From assembly GCF_000949385.2 (NCBI RefSeq), contig NZ_JYKO02000001.1, positions 4,581,840 through 4,645,839 on the forward strand: a stretch of 64,000 nucleotides of DNA. Direction: 5' to 3'. The notes below the pieces were generated by a model that searched no databases, was not told the DNA's origin, and saw only the letters and a list, made by a program, of their open reading frames with translations. This DNA is from Pseudomonas sp. LFM046. GTDB lineage: Bacteria; Pseudomonadota; Gammaproteobacteria; Pseudomonadales; Pseudomonadaceae. A program made the position numbers and the translations under genes. This document shows, piece by piece, positions 1-19,021 of the stretch. Each line of letters opens with the position of its first letter. Within the stretch, counting starts at the first letter, position 1.

Positions 1-28
1 CCGCGACGCAGATTCCCTCGGTACGGGC

Positions 29-706
29 TCAGGCCAGAGGGCCGCTGAGCAGCGGTACGAAGCGCACCGCATCGAGCACGTGGCGGGTGAATCCCTGCTC
101 TTCGCGAATGATCAGCATCAGTTGCTGGACGTCACCGGCCCCCACCGGAATCACCAGGCGTCCGCCCGGAGCCAACTGGTCCAGCAGTGCCTGCGGAACG
201 TCCGCAGCGGCCGCGGTGACGATGATGCCGTTATAGGGTGCCAATGCGGACCAACCTTCCCAGCCGTCGCCCCAGCGGAACACCACATTGCGGAGGTTGA
301 GCTCCGCCAGGCGCTCCTTGGCTTTGTCCTGCAGCACCTGAATGCGCTCCACGGAGAACACCCGCTCCACTAGTTGAGCGAGGATCGCCGTCTGGTACCC
401 GGAACCGGTGCCAATCTCCAGGACCTTGTCCAGCGGCCCGGCGGCCAGCAGCAGTTCGGTCATCCGCGCAACCATGTAGGGCTGGGAGATGGTCTGGTTG
501 TGGCCGATTGGCAGAGCGGTGTCTTCGTAGGCTCGATGTGCCAGGGCCTCGTCGACGAACAAATGACGCGGTGTCCGGCGAATGGTCTCGAGCACACGGG
601 CGTTGGACAGCCCTTCCTCGTATAACCGCTGGATCAGACGTTCACGGGTACGTTGGGACGTCATGCCAATCCCGCGGCGCGTCAGGTCGTCCTGTTCCCG
701 AGCCAT
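29..706 (-). CDS. pcm: Protein-L-isoaspartate O-methyltransferase
   Basis: Cytosolic repair enzyme that uses S-adenosylmethionine (SAM) to methylate abnormal L-isoaspartyl residues in aged proteins. The 225-residue product has the SAM-binding motif [10 protein letters not shown] near the middle, the family motif [13 protein letters not shown] before it, and a typical C-terminal VRFVPL. The start used here overlaps the surE stop by one base (TGATG), which suggests translational coupling. An internal ATG at 664 would give a 211-residue protein beginning [10 protein letters not shown], the length I recall for P. aeruginosa, so the start is uncertain. Last gene of the ispF-truD-surE-pcm cluster. 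Positions 1-28 downstream are too short to assign. Confidence 0.95.
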   Translation of the reverse strand: MAREQDDLTRRGIGMTSQRTRERLIQRLYEEGLSNARVLETIRRTPRHLFVDEALAHRAYEDTALPIGHNQTISQPYMVARMTELLLAAGPLDKVLEIGTGSGYQTAILAQLVERVFSVERIQVLQDKAKERLAELNLRNVVFRWGDGWEGWSALAPYNGIIVTAAAADVPQALLDQLAPGGRLVIPVGAGDVQQLMLIIREEQGFTRHVLDAVRFVPLLSGPLA

Positions 707-1455
707 CAGAGCAGGCCCTCCAACCAGCTGTCGAGACCGCCGAAAGCCTCATTGAAAGTCCGGTCGAGCTGCAGGGGCGTGATGGAAACATAGCCCTGCA
801 GCACCGCATGGAAATCCGTTCCCGGTCCGCCGTCCTCGGCATCGCCGGCGGCAGAAATCCAGTATCCCTCCTTGCCCCGTGGATTGACTACCTTCACCGG
901 CGCCGCAGCGCGGGCTCGATGACCAAGCCGGGTCAGCTGGATGCCACGGATACGCTCCAGCGGCAGGTTGGGGATGTTCACGTTGAGGACGGTGCGCGGC
1001 GGCAGGTCGAGCCTGTCGTGGGCGGCCACCAGCCGACGGGCGATATGGGCGGCCGTGGGCAGGTTGTCCGGCTGGCGCGAAAGCAGCGAGAAGGCGAACG
1101 CCGGCACGGCGAGGAAACGCCCCTCAAGTGCAGCAGCCACGGTGCCGGAATAAAGCACATCGTCGCCGAGGTTGGCGCCCAGATTGATGCCCGACACCAC
1201 CATGTCCGGTAGCTGTTCAAGCATGCCGTTGAGCCCCAGGTGTACGCAGTCGGTCGGCGTGCCATTGAGGCTGATGAAGCCGTTGTCCAGCGTGCTGGGG
1301 TGAAGCGGGCGGTCCAGGGTCAGGGAACTGCTGGCGCCGCTCTTGTCCTGATCAGGTGCGATGACCACGCAATCGGCGTAGTCCTTGAGCGCACCATGCA
1401 GAGCGGCGAGACCTGGGGCATTCACCCCATCGTCGTTGGAAATCAGAATGCGCAT
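706..1455 (-). CDS. surE: 5'/3'-nucleotidase SurE (stationary-phase survival protein)
   Basis: Metal-dependent phosphatase that removes phosphate from nucleoside 5'- and 3'-monophosphates and short polyphosphates. The 249-residue product opens [10 protein letters not shown], carrying the paired metal-binding Asp8-Asp9, and later has [10 protein letters not shown] and [12 protein letters not shown], all standard SurE motifs. The start lies inside the truD 3' end (13-base overlap) and the stop touches the pcm start, so the genes are probably translated together. surE-pcm pairing is common in gammaproteobacteria and fits a shared stationary-phase repair role. Confidence 0.97.
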   Translation of the reverse strand: MRILISNDDGVNAPGLAALHGALKDYADCVVIAPDQDKSGASSSLTLDRPLHPSTLDNGFISLNGTPTDCVHLGLNGMLEQLPDMVVSGINLGANLGDDVLYSGTVAAALEGRFLAVPAFAFSLLSRQPDNLPTAAHIARRLVAAHDRLDLPPRTVLNVNIPNLPLERIRGIQLTRLGHRARAAAPVKVVNPRGKEGYWISAAGDAEDGGPGTDFHAVLQGYVSITPLQLDRTFNEAFGGLDSWLEGLL

Positions 1456-2501
1456 GGGTTTTCCGTCTGCCCTGCCGGCAGCAGATCGACAAGCTCACGC
1501 ACCACTGCGGTGGCGAAGCATCCAGCCGGCAGGACGAATTCCAGTTGCAGAACGTCAGGCCCGGGATAATGCCACGTCAGGCCGCCGATGGGGAGGCGGA
1601 GGATGCGCCGTTCGTGCGCCATTCCCGCTTCTGCGAGCCAGTGGCAAAGTGCCGGCTCGGCCGCAGCCACCGTCGCTTCCAGCATTTGCGGCTCACCCAG
1701 CGCAGGCGACGGCCCCTCTCCCCAGAGCGCCCCGGTCGGATGCAGGTCGAGCTGGGCCAGGCGCGGATCATTGCATTCCGCCTCACCGGCGGCGAAGAAG
1801 CTACGGCTGTCGGTGAACGCCAGCAAGTCGCCGACCTGGGCCTGGTTCCAGGTTCCGGCGGCAACCCGCTCGGCCAGCACCTGGTTGAACAGGAAGCTGC
1901 GGCCCGCTGACAGCAGCCGTGAGCGCAGGTTGCGCTGGACCGGCAGTTCCTTGCGTTCGGCGAAGGCGCGGGCATCCACCACATTGCCCCCACCATGGCC
2001 GAAGCGCTGCAGGCCAAAATAGTTGGGTACACCGGCTTCGGCGAGGCTCTTCAGACGCTGGTCGAGAGCATCGTGATCCGCGTTCAGATGGGTCAGACGC
2101 AGGGTGAAGCCGTTGGCCGAGTGGGCGCCACGTTGCAGCTTGCGCTTGTGACGGGCGCTCTTGAGGATGCGCAGGTTGGCGTTTTCGGCGGCGGACAGGT
2201 CCGGATCCGCCTTGCCCGGCAGATGCAGGCTGAACCACTGGCGGGTCAGCGCCTGACGATCCTTGAGACCGGCATAGCTGATCATCTTCACCGGCACGCC
2301 CGCAGCCCGGGCGATGCGCCGCGCGGCCTCCTCGGTGTTCAGCTCCCGCTTCTCCACCCAGAGCCAGAGATGCTCACCCTCGCCGGCCAGCGGGATATCC
2401 AGCACTTCATCGACCTGGAAATCTTCGGCCACCGCCTTCAGCTGCGCCTGCCCCAGAGCCTCGCCATGGGCACGCGGGCCCAGCAGTTCGAACTCGGTCA
2501 T
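1443..2501 (-). CDS. truD: tRNA pseudouridine(13) synthase TruD
   Basis: Converts uridine 13 of tRNA-Glu to pseudouridine. The 352-residue product has the catalytic aspartate in [10 protein letters not shown] (Asp81), the NYFGLQRFG motif and an N-terminal [11 protein letters not shown] motif diagnostic of TruD. It overlaps ispF by 4 bases upstream and surE by 13 bases downstream, so the four minus-strand genes ispF-truD-surE-pcm form one tightly packed unit. Length is normal. Confidence 0.97.
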   Translation of the reverse strand: MTEFELLGPRAHGEALGQAQLKAVAEDFQVDEVLDIPLAGEGEHLWLWVEKRELNTEEAARRIARAAGVPVKMISYAGLKDRQALTRQWFSLHLPGKADPDLSAAENANLRILKSARHKRKLQRGAHSANGFTLRLTHLNADHDALDQRLKSLAEAGVPNYFGLQRFGHGGGNVVDARAFAERKELPVQRNLRSRLLSAGRSFLFNQVLAERVAAGTWNQAQVGDLLAFTDSRSFFAAGEAECNDPRLAQLDLHPTGALWGEGPSPALGEPQMLEATVAAAEPALCHWLAEAGMAHERRILRLPIGGLTWHYPGPDVLQLEFVLPAGCFATAVVRELVDLLPAGQTENPCAF

Positions 2502-2971
2502 GCCGGCAGCAACAGGGCAACCGCATGCACGGCGATGCCCTCCTCGCGGCCGGTGAAGCCCAGCTTTTCGGTGGTGGTAGCCTTGACGTTGACCTGGTCC
2601 AGTTCGACCTCCAGGTCAGCAGCGATGTTGGCGCGCATGGCTTCGATATGCGGCGCCATCTTGGGCGCCTGGGCGACGATGGTCCCGTCGACGTTGCCGA
2701 CCTTCCAGCCCTTGGCCTTCACCTGCGCCAGCACATGGCGCAGCAGCACGCGGCTGTCGGCACCCTTGAACTGCGGATCGGTATCCGGGAAGTGCTTGCC
2801 GATGTCCCCCAGGGCAGCTGCGCCCAGCAGCGCATCGGAAAGCGCGTGGAGCAGCACGTCGCCATCGGAATGGGCGATCAGCCCGAACTTGTGGGGAATA
2901 CGTACGCCGCCGAGGGTGATGAAATCGCCTTCGCCGAAGCGGTGTACGTCGTAGCCGTGGCCAATTCGCAT
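2498..2971 (-). CDS. ispF: 2-C-methyl-D-erythritol 2,4-cyclodiphosphate synthase
   Basis: Fifth step of the MEP isoprenoid pathway, cyclising CDP-ME 2-phosphate with release of CMP. The 157-residue product opens [12 protein letters not shown] with the zinc ligands Asp8 and His10, followed by [18 protein letters not shown] and the C-terminal [11 protein letters not shown]. The start is fixed by this N-terminus, yet no Shine-Dalgarno sequence precedes it. Instead a perfect 9-bp hairpin ends 10 bases before the ATG. ispF is separated from its usual partner ispD by the adhC-fghA-LysR genes, as in P. aeruginosa. Confidence 0.98.
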   Translation of the reverse strand: MRIGHGYDVHRFGEGDFITLGGVRIPHKFGLIAHSDGDVLLHALSDALLGAAALGDIGKHFPDTDPQFKGADSRVLLRHVLAQVKAKGWKVGNVDGTIVAQAPKMAPHIEAMRANIAADLEVELDQVNVKATTTEKLGFTGREEGIAVHAVALLLPA

Positions 2972-2981
2972 AGTCAGTAAA

Positions 2982-3003
2982 ACGCCCTGAAAAGTCAGGG
3001 CGT
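2982..3003 (-). terminator. Hairpin terminator after fghA, next to the ispF start
   Basis: Arms ACGCCCTGA (2982-2990) and TCAGGGCGT (2995-3003) pair perfectly around AAAG. Read on the minus strand the stem is followed by TTTT, so it probably ends the adhC-fghA transcript. Its 3' arm contains the only purine-rich stretch upstream of ispF. Confidence 0.75.
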
Positions 3004-3026
3004 GATTCTACTCGCTTTGATGCTGC

Positions 3027-3872
3027 TTAGGCTTTCAGGGCCTCGGCATGGTGCTTCAGATGATCGCCAATGAAGCTGGAGATGAAGTAGTAGCTGTGGT
3101 CGTAGCCTGGCTGCAGGCGCAGGGTCAGCGGATGTCCCGCTGCCTTGGCCGCCGCTTGCAGGGCTTCGGGCTTGAGCTGGTTGGCGAGGAAGTCGTCGCG
3201 GTCACCCTGATCCACCAGGATCGGCAAGCGCTCGGACGCCTCTGCCAACAGCACGCTGGCATCCCACTCGCGCCAGCGCGAGCGGTCTTCGCCCAGGTAG
3301 CGGCTGAAAGCCTTCTCGCCCCAGGGACAGGCCATAGGGTTGCTGATGGGCGCGAAGGCCGACAACGACTGGTAGCGCCCCGGGTTACGCAGCGCGCAGA
3401 CCAGCGCCCCATGGCCGCCCATGGAATGGCCGCTGATGCCGCGCTTCCCGGACACCGGGAAGTTGGCCTCGATCAGCGCCGGCAGCTCGTGCACCACATA
3501 GTCGTGCATGCGGTAATGCCGGGCGTAGGGTTCCTGGGTGGCGTTCAGGTAGAAGCCGGCGCCCAGGCCGAAGTCCCAAGCATTGTCCGGGTCACCCGGC
3601 ACATCGGCACCGCGCGGGCTGGTGTCGGGCGCGACGATGATCAACCCCAGTTCAGCGGCCAGGCGTTGGGCGCCTGCCTTCTGCATGAAATTCTCGTCGG
3701 TGCAGGTCAACCCTGACAGCCAGTAAAGCACCGGCAGCTTCTCGCCCTGCTCCGCCTGGGGCGGCAGGTAGACGGCGAACACCATGTCGCAATTGAGGCT
3801 GGTGGAGCGGTGGCGGTAGCGCTTGTGCCAACCGCCAAAGCTCTTGTTGCTGGAGACGATTTCAAGGGTCAT
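3027..3872 (-). CDS. fghA: S-formylglutathione hydrolase
   Basis: Serine esterase that hydrolyses S-formylglutathione to formate and glutathione, the second step of glutathione-dependent formaldehyde detoxification. The 281-residue product has the nucleophile motif [10 protein letters not shown] (Ser150), a general base in GYDHSYYF (His259) and an acidic residue in VDQGDRDDF (221-228). The start [10 protein letters not shown] was chosen because it matches the family; an upstream ATG at 3938 would add 22 residues without family similarity. It follows adhC by 85 bp on the same strand and is probably co-transcribed with it. Confidence 0.97.
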   Translation of the reverse strand: MTLEIVSSNKSFGGWHKRYRHRSTSLNCDMVFAVYLPPQAEQGEKLPVLYWLSGLTCTDENFMQKAGAQRLAAELGLIIVAPDTSPRGADVPGDPDNAWDFGLGAGFYLNATQEPYARHYRMHDYVVHELPALIEANFPVSGKRGISGHSMGGHGALVCALRNPGRYQSLSAFAPISNPMACPWGEKAFSRYLGEDRSRWREWDASVLLAEASERLPILVDQGDRDDFLANQLKPEALQAAAKAAGHPLTLRLQPGYDHSYYFISSFIGDHLKHHAEALKA

Positions 3873-3922
3873 GGAACGCTCTCCGCTGGGTGCGCCACGC
3901 GCACCGATGGATTCATGGGGAT

Positions 3923-3951
3923 GCCGGATGGTCGCCACGCAGCCATCCGGC
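3923..3951. repeat. Extragenic palindrome between adhC and fghA
   Basis: Perfect 9-bp arms GCCGGATGG (3923-3931) and CCATCCGGC (3943-3951) with an 11-base loop. It lies inside the presumed adhC-fghA transcript and lacks a T tract, so it looks more like an extragenic palindrome or mRNA-stability hairpin than a terminator. Confidence 0.55.
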
Positions 3952-3957
3952 TTCGCC

Positions 3958-6063
<2,106 letters not shown>

Positions 6064-6088
<25 letters not shown>

Positions 6089-6774
6089 CGCAGCCAGTCG
6101 AGGTCTTCAGGGCGAGTGATCTTGAGGTTGTCGGCGCGGCCTTCCACCAGCTTGGGCGCATTGCCGGCCCACTCCATGGCAGAGGCCTCGTCGGTAATGG
6201 CGACGCCGGCCACCAAGGCATCGGCCAAGGCGCGGTGCAAGGCGCCGAAGCGGAACATCTGCGGGGTGTAGGCCTGCCAGATCAGGCTGCGGTCGACGGT
6301 TTCCGCCACCCGGCCGTCGGCGTCAGCGCGCTTCAGGGTATCCCGAGCCGGCACGGCGAGCAGGCCGCCCACCTCGTCATTGGCCAATTCAGCCAGCAGC
6401 AGATCAAGGTCGTAGCGCGACAGGTTCGGTCGCGCCGCATCGTGCACCAGCACCCAGTCGTTGGCACGGGCGCCATGTTCGGCCAGGCGCAACAGGGCAC
6501 TGAGCACTGAGTCGGCGCGCTCCTTGCCCCCATCGGCGCGGATGATGCGCTCGTCACTGGCACAAGGCAGTGCGGGCCAGTAGGGATCGTCGACCGAAAG
6601 ACTGACCACCAGTCCCTTCAGTTGGGGGTGATCGAGAAAACAGTCAAGGCTGTGCTCGAGGATGGTTCGTCCGGCAAGCTCAAGGTACTGCTTGGGACGG
6701 TCGGCGCGCATGCGGGCACCGACGCCGGCGGCAGGAATCACCGCCCAGAAGAAAGGAATGTCGGCCTGGTTCAT
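6064..6774 (-). CDS. ispD: 2-C-methyl-D-erythritol 4-phosphate cytidylyltransferase
   Basis: Third step of the MEP isoprenoid pathway: transfers CMP from CTP to MEP. The 236-residue product has the nucleotide-binding motif PAAGVGARMRADRPKQYL, the VLVHDAARP motif and ITDEASAMEW. It overlaps ftsB by 4 bases (ATGA), so ftsB-ispD are probably translationally coupled, as in E. coli. The 3' end overlaps the convergent LysR gene by 25 bases. Confidence 0.98.
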
Positions 6775-7055
6775 TCGGCAATCTGATAGAGAGTTTCGCC
6801 TTCCTTGACCATGCCCAGTTCGTGACGGGCACGCTCTTCGACGGTTTCCATACCCTTCTTCAACTCAAGCACTTCCGCCTCAAGGATGCGATTGCGCTCC
6901 AGCAGACGCTCGTTCTCGCCTTTCTGATCGGCGATCTGCTGCTGCAGCTCCTTGACCTGCGCCAGGCTTCCGTCGCCCACCCAAAGACGATACTGCAGAC
7001 CAGCCAGCAGCAGGGTCAGGACGACGAATAACCAATAAGTGTTAGGGCGAGTCAT
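6771..7055 (-). CDS. ftsB: Cell division protein FtsB
   Basis: Small bitopic inner-membrane protein of the FtsQLB subcomplex that links septal ring assembly to activation of peptidoglycan synthesis. The 94-residue product has one membrane segment at about residues 7-25 (YWLFVVLTLLLAGLQYRLW) followed by a periplasmic coiled coil (about 30-70, heptad-rich in L, E and Q) and the conserved HELGMVKEGE. It lies downstream of eno, behind a strong hairpin, and upstream of ispD. Confidence 0.97.
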   Translation of the reverse strand: MTRPNTYWLFVVLTLLLAGLQYRLWVGDGSLAQVKELQQQIADQKGENERLLERNRILEAEVLELKKGMETVEERARHELGMVKEGETLYQIAE

Positions 7056-7077
7056 TTTGCCTGGGAGTATCCATGCG

Positions 7078-7103
7078 AAAAGGGCAGCTTGCGCTGCCCT
7101 TTT
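7078..7103 (-). terminator. Strong hairpin between eno and ftsB
   Basis: Arms AAAAGGGCAGC (7078-7088) and GCTGCCCTTTT (7093-7103) around a 4-base loop, A-flanked and T-flanked, so it works in both directions. It probably ends the eno transcript and implies that ftsB-ispD need their own promoter or read-through. It ends about 25 bases before the ftsB ATG. Confidence 0.85.
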
Positions 7104-7241
7104 ACCATTCCTGAACCGATTACGTCGCTGCCGTGCGGCGGGAGACGACCGGCCAGGTGAAATCAGGTGAAGCTGCGAAGTTTACATGAAGTAAAGATGC
7201 ATTCAGCGCCTGATTTCAACATGGCTCCACGCAGACGTGCT

Positions 7242-7264
7242 CACGATCGAGCGAGCCGATCGTG
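7242..7264 (-). other. GC-rich hairpin just after eno
   Basis: Perfect 8-bp arms CACGATCG (7242-7249) and CGATCGTG (7257-7264) nine bases past the eno stop. There is no T tract, so it may protect the mRNA 3' end rather than terminate. Between it and the 7078 hairpin I see nothing else. Confidence 0.45.
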
Positions 7265-7273
7265 GCCAGTCTC

Positions 7274-8596
<1,323 letters not shown>

Positions 8597-8652
8597 TCAG
8601 CAGAAAGTGAGGCTGCTCGCCGGGCCTCAGGGTCGGCAGACCCGGCGAAAGT

Positions 8653-8670
8653 TCTGACCAATCGGTCAGA
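8653..8670. promoter_or_regulatory. Operator-like palindrome upstream of eno
   Basis: TCTGACC (8653-8659) AATC GGTCAGA (8664-8670) is a perfect 7-bp dyad 90 bases upstream of the eno ATG and 38 bases after the kdsA stop. A T tract is lacking on both sides, so it could be a weak terminator or a protein-binding site of the TGACC-N4-GGTCA type used by some TetR-family repressors. Confidence 0.45.
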
Positions 8671-8707
8671 TTGTGCCCACGCGGCACTTTACCGGAGAAC
8701 GGCCCGT

Positions 8708-11357
<2,650 letters not shown>

Positions 11358-12674
11358 CTACCAGCTCAAACCTTGATCATTCGTCGGAGGCGTCCAGTGC
11401 AGGCGCCAACCGCCCTGCCGCGTGCCGTCGAGATCCGGGAGATTCGCCACAGCCAGCAGCTCGCCATCCACCACCAGCAGCGGCAATCGGCCGCGCACAA
11501 ACGCGGGTAGGTGCGACTCGTTGAGCAAGCGCTTGAGGTCGCGCCGCCCCCGCCCGGAAACCTCCAGCACTTCCCCGCCCTGCCGGTAGCGGACCTCAAG
11601 CCTGCCAGCGGGCGGCGTGCCCAATATTTCAAGCCGGCCATTGCCGGGCAGGTCCAGGGGTTCGCCGGCATCTGCCCAGACGAGATTGGCGGCCGGCGTT
11701 TCGAGCCAGGCTCCGGATAACCACCACAACCGTCCGTCGGCGCGATGCACCTCTCCCCTGGCGAGGCGCCAGATCGGGATTGCGTCGGCAGCGGCGTCGC
11801 GAAGGTTCTCCCAGCCGGCCCAGTGATCACTGTCCGGCAGCGAAGTGAGGGCCGCCAGCCAGCATCGCAGTGCATTGCGTTGCCGGGCGGGTGTCAGGCA
11901 TGCCAACAGCGCCAGTTCCAGCGATGGCAGAGACAGCCAGGGAAAGTCACAGTGGCCCCTCGCAGCGTCGAGATCGGCCCGAGCCAGCTCATTCAGGAGG
12001 GCGTCAGCCTCGGCCATATGCGCGGCACTGCGCGCCAGGCTTTCCGCCACTCGCGGCCAGCGCGCCTGCAGCGCCGGCAGGATGACGTGACGGAGAAAGT
12101 TGCGGGCCAGGTCCGTGTCGGCGTTGCTCGGATCCTCCACCCAGGCCAGCCCTTCGGCACGGGCAAAGGCTTCCAGCTCGGCGCGGGAGACCGTTAGCAG
12201 CGGCCGCACCAGACTGCCCTGCCCCAGCGGCCGGCTGGCCGGCATGCCCGCCAGCCCTCGCACGCCAGCACCCCGCAACAGGCGGAAGAGCAACGTCTCA
12301 GCCTGGTCATCACGATGCTGAGCGCTGAGCAGCACCTCTCCTCTCCCTAGCTCCCCCATGAACGCGGTGTAACGCGCTTCTCGGGCGGCCCTTTCCAGGC
12401 TGGGTCCGGCGTCGACGGTCACCCGCAGCACCTTGAGCGGAATCCCCAGCTCATCGCAGACCTTCTGGCAATGGGCAGGCCAGGCGTCAGCCGCGGGCTG
12501 GAGGCCGTGGTGCACGTGCAGGGCGCACAGCGGCGGCAAGGCCTCGCGACGGGCGAGGCGCGCCAGGAGATAAAGGAGGACGGTGGAATCGAGCCCGCCG
12601 GAGAATGCGACCTGCCAGGCCGGCGCATGACGCCAGGGAGCCAGGGCAGTCAGAAGGCGGGTCTCGAGGGACAT
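11358..12674 (-). CDS. tilS: tRNA(Ile)-lysidine synthase
   Basis: Attaches lysine to cytidine 34 of tRNA-Ile(CAU), switching it to read AUA. The 438-residue product has the ATP-pyrophosphatase P-loop SGGLDS (residues 25-30), the HVHHGLQ motif, AQHRDDQAETLLFRLLRG and VEDPSNAD, then TilS substrate-binding and C-terminal domains. The start MSLETRLLTAL was preferred to an ATG 30 bases upstream. It lies behind accA, as in other gammaproteobacteria. Confidence 0.96.
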   Translation of the reverse strand: MSLETRLLTALAPWRHAPAWQVAFSGGLDSTVLLYLLARLARREALPPLCALHVHHGLQPAADAWPAHCQKVCDELGIPLKVLRVTVDAGPSLERAAREARYTAFMGELGRGEVLLSAQHRDDQAETLLFRLLRGAGVRGLAGMPASRPLGQGSLVRPLLTVSRAELEAFARAEGLAWVEDPSNADTDLARNFLRHVILPALQARWPRVAESLARSAAHMAEADALLNELARADLDAARGHCDFPWLSLPSLELALLACLTPARQRNALRCWLAALTSLPDSDHWAGWENLRDAAADAIPIWRLARGEVHRADGRLWWLSGAWLETPAANLVWADAGEPLDLPGNGRLEILGTPPAGRLEVRYRQGGEVLEVSGRGRRDLKRLLNESHLPAFVRGRLPLLVVDGELLAVANLPDLDGTRQGGWRLHWTPPTNDQGLSW

Positions 12675-12692
12675 GGATTGCTCAGAAACGAA

Positions 12693-12724
12693 ATCGGGTC
12701 CCAAGCATAAAGCCGGGACCCGAT
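12693..12724 (-). terminator. Hairpin between accA and tilS
   Basis: Perfect 10-bp arms ATCGGGTCCC (12693-12702) and GGGACCCGAT (12715-12724) with a 12-base loop. On the minus strand the stem is followed only by TTTCG, so termination of the accA transcript may be partial. Confidence 0.6.
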
Positions 12725-12744
12725 CTTTACAGCCTGTAGAGGGA

Positions 12745-13695
12745 TCAGGCTACGCCGTAGCTCATCAGGCGCTCGTAGCGACGCGCCAGCAGATCCTCGG
12801 TGCTGAGCTTCTGCAGGGTCTTCAGCTGCTCGGCCAGCTCCTTGCGGATGGACTCGGCAGCGACGGCCGGGTCGCGGTGAGCGCCACCCAGAGGCTCGGC
12901 GATGACCTTGTCGACAATGCCCAGACCTTTCAGGCGCTCGGCGGTAATGCCCATGGCCTCGGCAGCGTCCGGCGCTTTCTCGGCGGTCTTCCAGAGAATC
13001 GAGGCGCAGCCTTCCGGCGAGATCACCGAGTAGGTGGAGTACTGCAGCATGTTCAGGCGGTCGCAAACGCCGATAGCCAGCGCACCACCGGAACCACCCT
13101 CACCGATCACGGTGGCGATGATGGGGGTCTTCAGGCGTGCCATCACGCGCAGGTTCCAGGCGATGGCCTCACTCTGGCCACGCTCCTCGGCATCGATGCC
13201 CGGGTAGGCGCCGGGGGTGTCGATGAAAGTAAGGATCGGCATCTTGAAGCGCTCGGCCATTTCCATCAGGCGGCAGGCCTTGCGGTAGCCCTCGGGACGG
13301 GGCATGCCGAAATTGCGGCGGACCTTCTCGCGCACGTCACGGCCTTTCTGGTGGCCGATGACCATGACCGGCTGATCGTTCAGACGGGCAACACCGCCAA
13401 CGATGGCGGCGTCATCGGAGAAGTGGCGGTCGCCGTGCAGCTCGTCGAACTCGGTGAAGAGGTGTTCGATGTAGTCGAGGGTATAGGGGCGGCGCGGATG
13501 GCGCGCCAACTGGGCGATCTGCCAGCTGGTCAGGTTGCCGAAGATGCTCTCGGTGAGCGCGCTGCTCTTTTCCTGCAGGCGAGAGATTTCGTCGGTGATG
13601 TTCAGGGCGTTGTCGTTACCGACCAGACGCAGCTCCTCGATCTTGGCTTGCAGATCGGCGATGGGCTGTTCGAAATCCAGAAAGTTCGGGTTCAT
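12745..13695 (-). CDS. accA: Acetyl-CoA carboxylase carboxyltransferase subunit alpha
   Basis: With AccD, transfers the carboxyl group from biotin to acetyl-CoA to make malonyl-CoA, the committed step of fatty acid synthesis. The 316-residue product opens [15 protein letters not shown] and has [18 protein letters not shown], the oxyanion-hole region [12 protein letters not shown] and EGCASILWK. Downstream of dnaE, the conserved gammaproteobacterial order. The 127-bp gap to dnaE holds no gene that I can see. Confidence 0.99.
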   Translation of the reverse strand: MNPNFLDFEQPIADLQAKIEELRLVGNDNALNITDEISRLQEKSSALTESIFGNLTSWQIAQLARHPRRPYTLDYIEHLFTEFDELHGDRHFSDDAAIVGGVARLNDQPVMVIGHQKGRDVREKVRRNFGMPRPEGYRKACRLMEMAERFKMPILTFIDTPGAYPGIDAEERGQSEAIAWNLRVMARLKTPIIATVIGEGGSGGALAIGVCDRLNMLQYSTYSVISPEGCASILWKTAEKAPDAAEAMGITAERLKGLGIVDKVIAEPLGGAHRDPAVAAESIRKELAEQLKTLQKLSTEDLLARRYERLMSYGVA

Positions 13696-13822
13696 AGGCT
13701 TCCGTCGTGCGCTTGGGGCCAGGCGGCTGGTTCCATTTGGCGCCCTACCTTAAGGGATCGGGCGCGTTCGGGTCGAGATCAAATCAAAATCGGGCCGGTG
13801 CGGGCGTGCTGTCACGCTCGCA

Positions 13823-17347
<3,525 letters not shown>

Positions 17348-17376
17348 GGAAGTCCTATGCAAAACGCGAAAACGAC

Positions 17377-17400
17377 AGGGCCCGGATTGTACCGGGCCCT
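17377..17400 (-). terminator. Hairpin between the symporter gene and dnaE
   Basis: Perfect 9-bp arms AGGGCCCGG (17377-17385) and CCGGGCCCT (17392-17400) with a 6-base loop, about 30 bases upstream of the dnaE ATG. On the minus strand it is followed by GTCGTTTTCG, a moderate T tract. Confidence 0.65.
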
Positions 17401-17417
17401 CGGGCAAAGCTACAGGT

Positions 17418-18878
17418 TTAGGCCAGCGAGTTGGGCGACTGCTCCCCACTCACCTGCGCGGCGGGTCGGTCGGACTTGTCCCAGATGCCCGGCTCCAGCT
17501 TGCTCTGGATTTCGGGGTACTGGCTGGCGTCGAAGGTCGGCAGCTTGCCGGCCTTGCGCTGGGCGTTGTAATCGCGGGCCAGCTTGATCGCCAGGTTGGA
17601 CAGCAGCAGGATGGCGATCAGATTGGTAATCGCCATCAGCCCCATGGAAACGTCCGCAAGGTTCCAGACGAAAGGCATCGAAGCCACCGCGCCGAACATC
17701 ACCATGCCAAGCACCACGAAGCGGAATACCACCAGGCCAGCCGGATGATTGTGTTCGAGGAAAACCAGACAGTTCTCGGCGTAGAAGTAGTTGGCGACGA
17801 TGGAGGTGAAGGCGAAGAACAGGATGATGATTCCCAGGAAGTACTTGCCCCAACCGCCCACCTGACTGGTCAAGGCGTTTTGCACCAACATGATTCCCTC
17901 ACCTTCCTGCGGGCCGGCAAGCAGGATGATGGCCGCCGAAGCGGTGCAGATCAGCAGGGTGTCGATGAACACTCCGGCCATCTGGACGTAGCCCTGGGAC
18001 GCGGGGTGCGGTGGATAGGGAGAGGCGGAGGCCGCGGCATTAGGCGCTGACCCCATGCCCGCTTCGTTGGAGAACAGGCCACGCTTGAAGCCGTTCATCA
18101 CCGCGGCTGCGATGCCGCCAGCGGCCGCTTCGTGCAGACCGAAAGCGCTCTTCACGATAAGCGCCAGGACGCCGGGAATCTCATTGATCTGCGTGATGAT
18201 CAGCACGACCGCAACCAGCAGATAAGCCACTGCCATGAATGGCACGGCCAGCTCGGAGAAACGTGCAATCGAGCGCAGGCCACCGAAGATGATCAGTGCG
18301 GTGACGATCACCAGCGCCACGCCACTTAGCCACAGCGGTACATCGAAGGCCCCCTGCAGGGCGCCGCTGATGGTATTGGCCTGCACCGAATTGAACACGA
18401 AGCCAAAGGCAATGATCAGGAAGACCGAGAAGAGGATGCCCATCCAGCGCGCGCCCAGCCCCTTCTCCATGTAATAAGCCGGACCGCCACGGAACTGGCC
18501 GTTGTCGTCGCGCACCTTGAACAACTGCGCCAGCGTGGCTTCAACGAAGCCGGTGGCCATGCCGACCATGGCAATCACCCACATCCAGAACACCGCGCCA
18601 GGACCACCCAAGGTGATGGCCACGGCCACGCCCGCAACGTTGCCGGTGCCGACGCGTGCGGCCAGCGAGGTGCACAGTGCCTGGAAGGAGGAAATCCCGG
18701 ACTCGTCAGCCTGGCGGCTGCCCTTGAGTACGCTGAAGGTATGACCGAAATGAAGGAACTGGATCAGCCCAAGACGCACGGTGAAATACAGACCGCTGAT
18801 GACCAGTAGCCAGATCAGCACTTTGCCCCAGATGAGGCCATTGAGAAAGTCGACCACCAGATTGGCAATCTCTTGCAT
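17418..18878 (-). CDS. Alanine/glycine:cation symporter (AGCS family)
   Basis: Predicted inner-membrane carrier that takes up alanine or glycine with sodium. The 486-residue product has about 10-11 hydrophobic segments, the AGCS N-terminal pattern [44 protein letters not shown] and the [15 protein letters not shown] motif. The exact substrate cannot be read from sequence. It sits between rnhB and dnaE, genes adjacent in E. coli, and is isolated by hairpins on both sides, so it is probably a separate transcription unit. A perfect 10-bp palindrome lies about 145 bases upstream of the start. Confidence 0.93.
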   Translation of the reverse strand: MQEIANLVVDFLNGLIWGKVLIWLLVISGLYFTVRLGLIQFLHFGHTFSVLKGSRQADESGISSFQALCTSLAARVGTGNVAGVAVAITLGGPGAVFWMWVIAMVGMATGFVEATLAQLFKVRDDNGQFRGGPAYYMEKGLGARWMGILFSVFLIIAFGFVFNSVQANTISGALQGAFDVPLWLSGVALVIVTALIIFGGLRSIARFSELAVPFMAVAYLLVAVVLIITQINEIPGVLALIVKSAFGLHEAAAGGIAAAVMNGFKRGLFSNEAGMGSAPNAAASASPYPPHPASQGYVQMAGVFIDTLLICTASAAIILLAGPQEGEGIMLVQNALTSQVGGWGKYFLGIIILFFAFTSIVANYFYAENCLVFLEHNHPAGLVVFRFVVLGMVMFGAVASMPFVWNLADVSMGLMAITNLIAILLLSNLAIKLARDYNAQRKAGKLPTFDASQYPEIQSKLEPGIWDKSDRPAAQVSGEQSPNSLA

Positions 18879-19021
18879 GGGACGCTCCCTTGACCGCTTG
18901 CAGCGGCTTGTTGGTGGAGATCCGGTACGAACCGAATCTACGGGACCACCGCGAAGCGATTGCTCGTCAAGCGGCGGCCTAGAGCCCTCTGCCCAAAAAA
19001 GGCGGCAAAAAAGGGGGGCGA

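Noticed and set aside
13696-13822. Possible regulatory or small gene in the dnaE-accA gap
   Set aside because: Only 127 bp with no convincing start, stem with T tract or promoter.
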